Shown here: piece by piece, positions 30,555 to 34,720 of the stretch
How positions within the stretch are numbered: the first letter of the stretch is position 1
Layout: each line of letters begins with the position of its first letter
Assembly: GCA_030609055.1 (NCBI GenBank)
Contig: JAUWCZ010000013.1
Coordinates: 1-34,720 of the forward strand
Direction: 5' to 3'
From: Chloroflexota bacterium
GTDB taxonomy: Bacteria; Chloroflexota; Anaerolineae; Anaerolineales; UBA11858
DNA length: 34,720 bases
Made by a program: the position numbers and the translations under genes
The notes under the pieces: generated by a model
What the model saw: the letters and a program-made list of their open reading frames with translations, nothing else
The model's database searches: none
Told to the model about the DNA's origin: nothing

Positions 30555-31412
30555 CTACCACTGCCGCCTGGCTCGAGCCCGGGATCGGATTGAGGTGGCG
30601 ATTATATTCATACTGAGAACAAATACCAGCAGGACTAAAGCCGTACCATACTGAATCTTAATTGGCATACCAGGAACCTGGGTTGATATTACATAAAGGT
30701 GATAAGGAAGTGCCATAGTCGCATCGAGAGGAGAATTTGGTAACCGGGGAAGGAAAAATGCGGCAACTGTAAACAGGATAGGAGCGGTTTCTCCTGCGGC
30801 CCGTTCCAAACCCAGAATAACGCCAGTTAAGATTCCTGGTAATGCCTGGGGAAGGACTATTCGCCGGATGGTTTGCCATTTTGTCGCACCAACCGAGATG
30901 CTGACCGTGCGAAAAGCTTGAGGGACTGCTCTTAATGCCTCTTCGGTTGTACTGATGATTACTGGTAGAGTCATAATCGAGAGTGTCAAGGAACCAGCCA
31001 GGATGCTGGTTCCAAAATTCAAGAAGAGAACAAATAATCCTAATCCAAATAAACCATACACAACCGATGGGATGCCCGCCAGGTTAATAATTGCTATCCG
31101 AATTAATTGAGTCGCCCGGTTGTCGGATGCATATTCCGAAAGGTATATTGCCGCGCCAATTCCAAAAGGTACCGCAAAAACACTTGTTCCCAAAGTCAGA
31201 TAAAACGTACCCACAATTGCCGGCCAAATACCACCTGCCCGCATTCCTTCCCGGGGAAAACCGGTCAGGAATTCCCAATTGATGGCAGGTGTGCCTAAAA
31301 TGAGTATATAGATCACCACGCCAGCAATCGGGATAACTGTGAACAACGTCATCAGTGTGAGCAGGCTGAACCCAAATTGTTGTTGCCGATGCCTCATGTG
31401 TGATGATTTCAT
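30555..31412 (-). CDS. pstA: Phosphate ABC transporter permease PstA
   Basis: A 285-residue permease with about six membrane helices. It contains the binding-protein-dependent transport signature EALRAVPQAFRTVSISVGATKW, the cytoplasmic coupling loop that contacts PstB. IAGVVIYILILG, VPFGIGAAIYLSEYA and AAGETAPILFT are typical of PstA. ATG 31412 lies three bases after the pstC stop, so translation is probably coupled, and no clear ribosome site is seen. Confidence 0.94.
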   Translation of the reverse strand: MKSSHMRHRQQQFGFSLLTLMTLFTVIPIAGVVIYILILGTPAINWEFLTGFPREGMRAGGIWPAIVGTFYLTLGTSVFAVPFGIGAAIYLSEYASDNRATQLIRIAIINLAGIPSVVYGLFGLGLFVLFLNFGTSILAGSLTLSIMTLPVIISTTEEALRAVPQAFRTVSISVGATKWQTIRRIVLPQALPGILTGVILGLERAAGETAPILFTVAAFFLPRLPNSPLDATMALPYHLYVISTQVPGMPIKIQYGTALVLLVFVLSMNIIATSIRSRARARRQW

Positions 31413-31415
31413 AGC

Positions 31416-32333
31416 TTAAGAGAGTATCCGTTCTTGACGTTTCTTTTGACGAAAAATAACAGTTGAAGCTGTGATATTTACTGCTAAAGAAATTAGGAAT
31501 AATACAATACCGATTAGGAATAATACGTGATAATGGACACTTCCATTAGCAACTTCACCCATCTCAGCAGCGATGGTCGCAGTCATCGTCCTGACCGGGG
31601 AGAATAAATTGCCGATTCCGCGGGGAAGAATGGGGGCATTCCCCGTAACCATCATAACCGTCATCGTCTCACCAATTGCCCGACCAATTCCCAACATGAT
31701 GGCAGTGAGTACACCGGACCGGGCAGCAGGCACTGTTACTCGCCAAATTGTCTGCCATTCAGTTGCGCCCATTGCCAATGACGCATCTCGATAGGATCTT
31801 GGAACAGCATCGAGGGCATCTTCAGCAACAGACATCACTGTTGGTATGGCAATACCGCCCAAGAGGATTGCCCCTGTAAAAGCAGTTAACCCGGTGGGAA
31901 GGTCCAATAACTTCCGTAAAAAGGGGGATAAAACCAGCATACCTAAGAACCCTAACACCACGGAAGGTAGTCCTCCAAGAATTTCAACCAGGGGCTTGAG
32001 TAATTCCCGGACCCAGTGGGGTGCAATTTCCGATAAGTACACGGCAGAGCCTATGCCAAATGGAACAGCTATCAGAGTTGCTCCCAGCGTGATGATTATT
32101 GAGCCGCCAATCAGGGGAAGGATCCCAAAATAATCTTCAATCGGATACCAACGGGATGAAACCAGGCTGGTTAGATTTACTTTTTGGACTGCCGGCAAAC
32201 CTTCCAGGAGTAAAAAGATGAATATCATCCCCACAAATACAATCGCTGAGTATCCTGCTATCTTAATAAATAAAGTGATCAGAAATTCTCGCTTAGAGTG
32301 ACTGCTATTGATGAAATTTTGAAAAATACTCAT
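31416..32333 (-). CDS. pstC: Phosphate ABC transporter permease PstC
   Basis: A 305-residue permease with about six membrane helices. Typical segments are PFGIGSAVYLSEIA, GLPSVVLGFLGMLVL, the coupling loop DALDAVPRSYRDASLAMGAT and GRAIGETMTVMMVTGNA, all of which fit PstC better than PstA. It starts four bases after pstS and forms the channel dimer with PstA in the membrane. Confidence 0.94.
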   Translation of the reverse strand: MSIFQNFINSSHSKREFLITLFIKIAGYSAIVFVGMIFIFLLLEGLPAVQKVNLTSLVSSRWYPIEDYFGILPLIGGSIIITLGATLIAVPFGIGSAVYLSEIAPHWVRELLKPLVEILGGLPSVVLGFLGMLVLSPFLRKLLDLPTGLTAFTGAILLGGIAIPTVMSVAEDALDAVPRSYRDASLAMGATEWQTIWRVTVPAARSGVLTAIMLGIGRAIGETMTVMMVTGNAPILPRGIGNLFSPVRTMTATIAAEMGEVANGSVHYHVLFLIGIVLFLISLAVNITASTVIFRQKKRQERILS

Positions 32334-32337
32334 GGTA

Positions 32338-33225
32338 TTATTCCGCGATAGCTACAAAACCAAGCTCGGTGACAATATTCTGAGCTTCAGGGGTGAGTAA
32401 CCAATCCAGATAGTCCTTAATGATTCCCGTCGGTGTCCCGTTTGAATACATATACAAATCCCTGGCAACCGGATAGGCACCATTATTGACGGTTTCCGAT
32501 GATGGTAATACAAATTCCCCTCCATCTGATATTGCCACTCCGATGACTTTCATCTCTTCTGTGACATAACCCAGGCCATCATATCCAATTGCATTGGGAT
32601 TTTGTCTGATTTCAGCACCTATGCCTTCCGAGGAAGGTAGAAGAAGTGTGTCCGGGGAAAACAAGGTTTTATTTTCTTTGTCGCCCAGGCGGACTACCTG
32701 TTCTAAAAAATATACATGGGTACCGGAGTTTGTCTCCCTGGAGAGACGAACAATGGGACGATCTTCTCCCCCAATCTCCTGCCAGTTATTTATTTTTCCG
32801 CTGTAGATATCAGATAGCTGCTTTAAGGTCAAGTTATTAACAGGATTTTCTGGGTTTACGATGACAGCGATGGCATCCCTGGCAATAATAAACTCAACCG
32901 GGTTTGATCCGTTGTTAATTGCGCTTTCTTTTTCCTCTTCTTTCATCCTCCGGGAGGCATTTGCGATATCCACAGTGCCATTTATTAACGCGGCAATTCC
33001 AGTTCCAGAACCTCCTCCAGTGACCGAGATCCTCACAGCGGGATTTATTCTTTGGTATTCTTCTGCCCAGGCGAGGGCTAAGTTTACAATGGTGTCCGAG
33101 CCCTTATTTTCAATTAACGAAACCGTATCGGATGAGGAATTTGATGAGATGGCTGGAAGAGAACAACTAGGTAAGAATATGATCAAAACTGACAAAACCA
33201 GGAGAATTTTATTGGAAATACTCAT
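32338..33225 (-). CDS. pstS: Phosphate-binding lipoprotein PstS
   Basis: A 295-residue binding protein. The signal MSISNKILLVLSVLIIFLPS ends in the lipobox LPSC. The phosphate site is seen as ENKGSDTI, GGGSGTGIAALING, IANASRRMKEEE and SRETNSGTHVYFLE. It would sit on the outer face of the membrane and feed PstC and PstA. ATG 33225 gives a proper signal; an upstream in-frame TTG (33261) lies on the -35. A TATAAT ends eight bases before this ATG, and no ribosome site is seen, so the message may be leaderless. Confidence 0.93.
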   Translation of the reverse strand: MSISNKILLVLSVLIIFLPSCSLPAISSNSSSDTVSLIENKGSDTIVNLALAWAEEYQRINPAVRISVTGGGSGTGIAALINGTVDIANASRRMKEEEKESAINNGSNPVEFIIARDAIAVIVNPENPVNNLTLKQLSDIYSGKINNWQEIGGEDRPIVRLSRETNSGTHVYFLEQVVRLGDKENKTLFSPDTLLLPSSEGIGAEIRQNPNAIGYDGLGYVTEEMKVIGVAISDGGEFVLPSSETVNNGAYPVARDLYMYSNGTPTGIIKDYLDWLLTPEAQNIVTELGFVAIAE

Positions 33226-33232
33226 TGGTCCG

Positions 33233-33261
33233 ATTATATGCCGAAACACCGTCATCAACAA
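33233..33261 (-). promoter_or_regulatory. Promoter of the pst operon (leaderless start)
   Basis: On the minus strand TTGTTG (33261-33256), 17 bases, and TATAAT (33238-33233) come seven bases before the pstS ATG. The divergent pstB has its own TATAAT in the same relation to its ATG, so both sides of this 185-base gap may start at or near the first codon. Confidence 0.6.
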
Positions 33262-33397
33262 GTGACTGATCCCCGGGGAAGGAAATCAGAAAGGTTTTAT
33301 TTTCTCCGTCAGGTTTCAGATTGGGAAACTTGAAAGAAAATATGTTACAGGTACCATAATTGTCTTATTTACCAATCCTAAGATCGGCACTTTAGTT

Positions 33398-33403
33398 TAT
33401 AAT
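33398..33403 (+). promoter_or_regulatory. -10 element of the second pstB (leaderless start)
   Basis: TATAAT lies seven bases before ATG 33411. No good -35 is present at 16-18 bases, which suggests that an activator is needed. No ribosome site is seen. Confidence 0.5.
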
Positions 33404-33410
33404 TTTCGTT

Positions 33411-34178
33411 ATGATTGACCAGTCCAATACTTTTACTATCAAAGATCTGAATTTTTACTATGGTCCCTCCCGCGCCTTGAGTCAGATCACCATGGATATT
33501 ATTCCCCGGAGGGTAACGGCGCTTATTGGTCCTTCAGGATGTGGAAAATCAACCTTTCTGCGTTGCCTAAACCGGATGAATGACACCATTCCAGAAACCA
33601 GGCTTGAGGGTCAGGTTATCCTGGAAGGGGAAGACATCTATGCCCAGGATATGGATCTGGCTTCACTGCGACAAAAAGTAGGCATGGTATTTCAAAAACC
33701 AAACCCTTTTCCAAAATCAGTCTTTGATAACGTGGCTTATGGACCAAGGGTACTAAACCTGTCCAAAAATAGGGCGGATCTAACGGATATTGTGGAAAAA
33801 AGCCTCCGCCGGGCAGCTCTGTGGGACATAGTTAAGGATCACTTATCTGAAGATGCCTTAAGTTTATCGTTAGGACAACAGCAAAGACTCTGTATTGCCC
33901 GAGTACTGGCTGTGAACCCAGAAGTGATCTTAATGGATGAACCTTGTTCAGCCCTGGATCCAATCGATACCAGGAAAGTAGAAGAATTAATCCGTGAGTT
34001 ACGCGAACGATACACTATCGTTATTGTTACCCATAATATGCAGCAGGCAGCCCGGGTGTCAGACTATACTGGTTTGTTCTGGTTGGGCGAATTGATTGAA
34101 TTTAACCCCACTGAAAAATTGTTTACTAATCCTGATCATGAGCTTACGGAAGCATATATTACAGGTCGGATGGGCTAA
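33411..34178 (+). CDS. pstB: Second PstB-type ATPase, signature-motif variant
   Basis: A 255-residue PstB paralogue on the opposite strand from the operon. Walker [10 protein letters not shown] (40-48), the Q-loop [11 protein letters not shown] with Gln95, Walker B VILMDEP and the switch [10 protein letters not shown] are all canonical. The ABC signature is LSLGQQQRL (152-160) in place of LSGGQQQRL, so the first Gly is Leu. [14 protein letters not shown] is a PstB hallmark. The gene has no permease of its own nearby and could pair with the operon's PstA and PstC, either instead of or together with the other PstB. ATG 33411 is the only sensible start. Confidence 0.9.
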   Translation: MIDQSNTFTIKDLNFYYGPSRALSQITMDIIPRRVTALIGPSGCGKSTFLRCLNRMNDTIPETRLEGQVILEGEDIYAQDMDLASLRQKVGMVFQKPNPFPKSVFDNVAYGPRVLNLSKNRADLTDIVEKSLRRAALWDIVKDHLSEDALSLSLGQQQRLCIARVLAVNPEVILMDEPCSALDPIDTRKVEELIRELRERYTIVIVTHNMQQAARVSDYTGLFWLGELIEFNPTEKLFTNPDHELTEAYITGRMG

Positions 34179-34233
34179 AGATCCTTTTAACTTTCTGGAA
34201 CCTTTTGAGAAATCTATACGGGAGATAAAATAC

Positions 34234-34265
34234 AACCCCTGGGAGCCAAGGAATTCCCAGGGGTT
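34234..34265 (+). terminator. Terminator hairpin between the second pstB and the convergent end gene
   Basis: AACCCCTGGGA and TCCCAGGGGTT form an 11-base-pair stem with a ten-base loop. The following T run is weak (TTTGATATTT); the hairpin may serve both convergent genes. Confidence 0.65.
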
Positions 34266-34293
34266 TGATATTTAACGTGATGAGCAATTGGAG

Positions 34294-34719
34294 TTAAGGA
34301 AGGGGGGCAAAACTATTAACGACAGCTTCGAATACTGGCAGGTTCTGTTCAAATAGGTTTTCCGGTGTTGTGAATACCAGGTTCCAGGCCATCTGATCGC
34401 CCAGTATAACATAGATCACCTGCTTCCCGGGACCGAGCTCTTCATCCTCTACATCCAAGATAACCCGTTCCATCGGGAAAGGCGCATCGTTTATGGACTC
34501 TCTGGTTATTAGCTGGAAATCTACCTCACTGTCTGAGAGTCCATGGTTAAGAAGATTTTCTGTGCTTGTATCAGGTCCACGTTCTACATTGATCAGGATA
34601 ATTGCCGATTGGCTGGTTTCTTCAACTGCGAGAATAAAATCAAAGGGAGGGAGATCACCCAAATCAGGTATCTCTTGTGTTGCACCCGGTGTGGCTCCAA
34701 ATTCTTCTCCTAGATCCTC
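34294..34719 (-). CDS. Unrecognised protein, C-terminal part (cut by window edge)
   Basis: The frame is open from the right edge to its stop at 34294, so about 141 residues of the C-terminal end are seen. The start lies outside; an in-frame TTG at 34662 is not a believable start because coding sequence continues upstream. The visible part starts with an acidic, Pro/Thr-rich linker (GATPGATQEIPD). A beta-rich domain follows, with FILAVEETSQSAIILINVER, a KQVIYVILGD strand and the end WNLVFTTPENLFEQNLPVFEAVVNSF. That ending resembles the PsbP/DcrB-like fold of secreted lipoproteins, but I cannot confirm it. No function is assigned. Confidence 0.6.
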   Translation of the reverse strand, partial: EDLGEEFGATPGATQEIPDLGDLPPFDFILAVEETSQSAIILINVERGPDTSTENLLNHGLSDSEVDFQLITRESINDAPFPMERVILDVEDEELGPGKQVIYVILGDQMAWNLVFTTPENLFEQNLPVFEAVVNSFAPLP

Positions 34720-34720
34720 T

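Noticed and set aside
33411-34178. Second pstB as a decaying gene
   Set aside because: It is full length with all other motifs intact; a single signature change with a matching change in its paralogue fits specialisation better.

Overview
The window looks like a piece of a Chloroflexota chromosome, most likely class Anaerolineae. I infer this from the Thr/Pro-rich stalks on TadE-type secreted proteins, a MurE with a variant diamino-acid motif, a fused nuoCD, and a gene content centred on Fe-S and haem redox proteins. No database search was possible, so all family names come from motifs I can see. I found no rRNA, tRNA, CRISPR array, transposase or phage gene.

Layout. (1) 1-1770: the tail of a probable F-ATPase delta subunit, a terminator and a murE-like ligase. 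(2) 1885-5323: a cassette of a PadR regulator, a zinc-ribbon miniprotein, two NifX/NafY-type (dinitrogenase Fe-Mo cofactor family) proteins and two MinD/Mrp-type ATPases, each with an inserted two-cluster ferredoxin domain. (3) 5389-9390: a SufR-like Fe-S regulator divergent from nuoB-nuoCD-nuoI, whose last member is a small two-cluster ferredoxin interrupted by an in-frame UGA exactly where a cluster cysteine is expected. (4) 9497-19338: a small DUF2007-like gene, then a surface-protein region with a TadE protein, a TadG/VWA protein and three large TadE-stalk paralogues. One paralogue is a pseudogene, and two come with a small secreted partner; this part arose by tandem duplication. A remnant of an RTX-like repeat gene follows. 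(5) 19690-27155: respiratory haem proteins. There is a decahaem lipoprotein built from two pentahaem halves, and on the opposite strand an operon for a nonahaem NapC-type protein, a Rieske protein, cytochrome b6 and a subunit IV fused to seven cytochrome c domains. (6) 27918-34178: a phosphate island with pstS-pstC-pstA-pstB-phoU plus an M19 dipeptidase, and a second, divergent pstB. (7) 34294-end: the C-terminal part of an unrecognised protein.

How the parts fit. The nuoBCDI set is the quinone-side hydrophilic module of complex I without its membrane or NADH modules, so it must work with subunits encoded elsewhere. The variant bc complex would take electrons from quinol through Rieske and cytochrome b6 to a string of c haems on its own subunit IV and to the nonahaem protein. 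The decahaem lipoprotein could carry electrons further outside the membrane. Both haem loci share a promoter-like element, which suggests joint control. The two PstB proteins have complementary defects in their ATPase motifs, which would give one good and one degenerate site in a heterodimer.

The most novel leads are the UGA-interrupted ferredoxin, the heptahaem subunit IV fusion with its nonahaem partner, and the complementary PstB pair.
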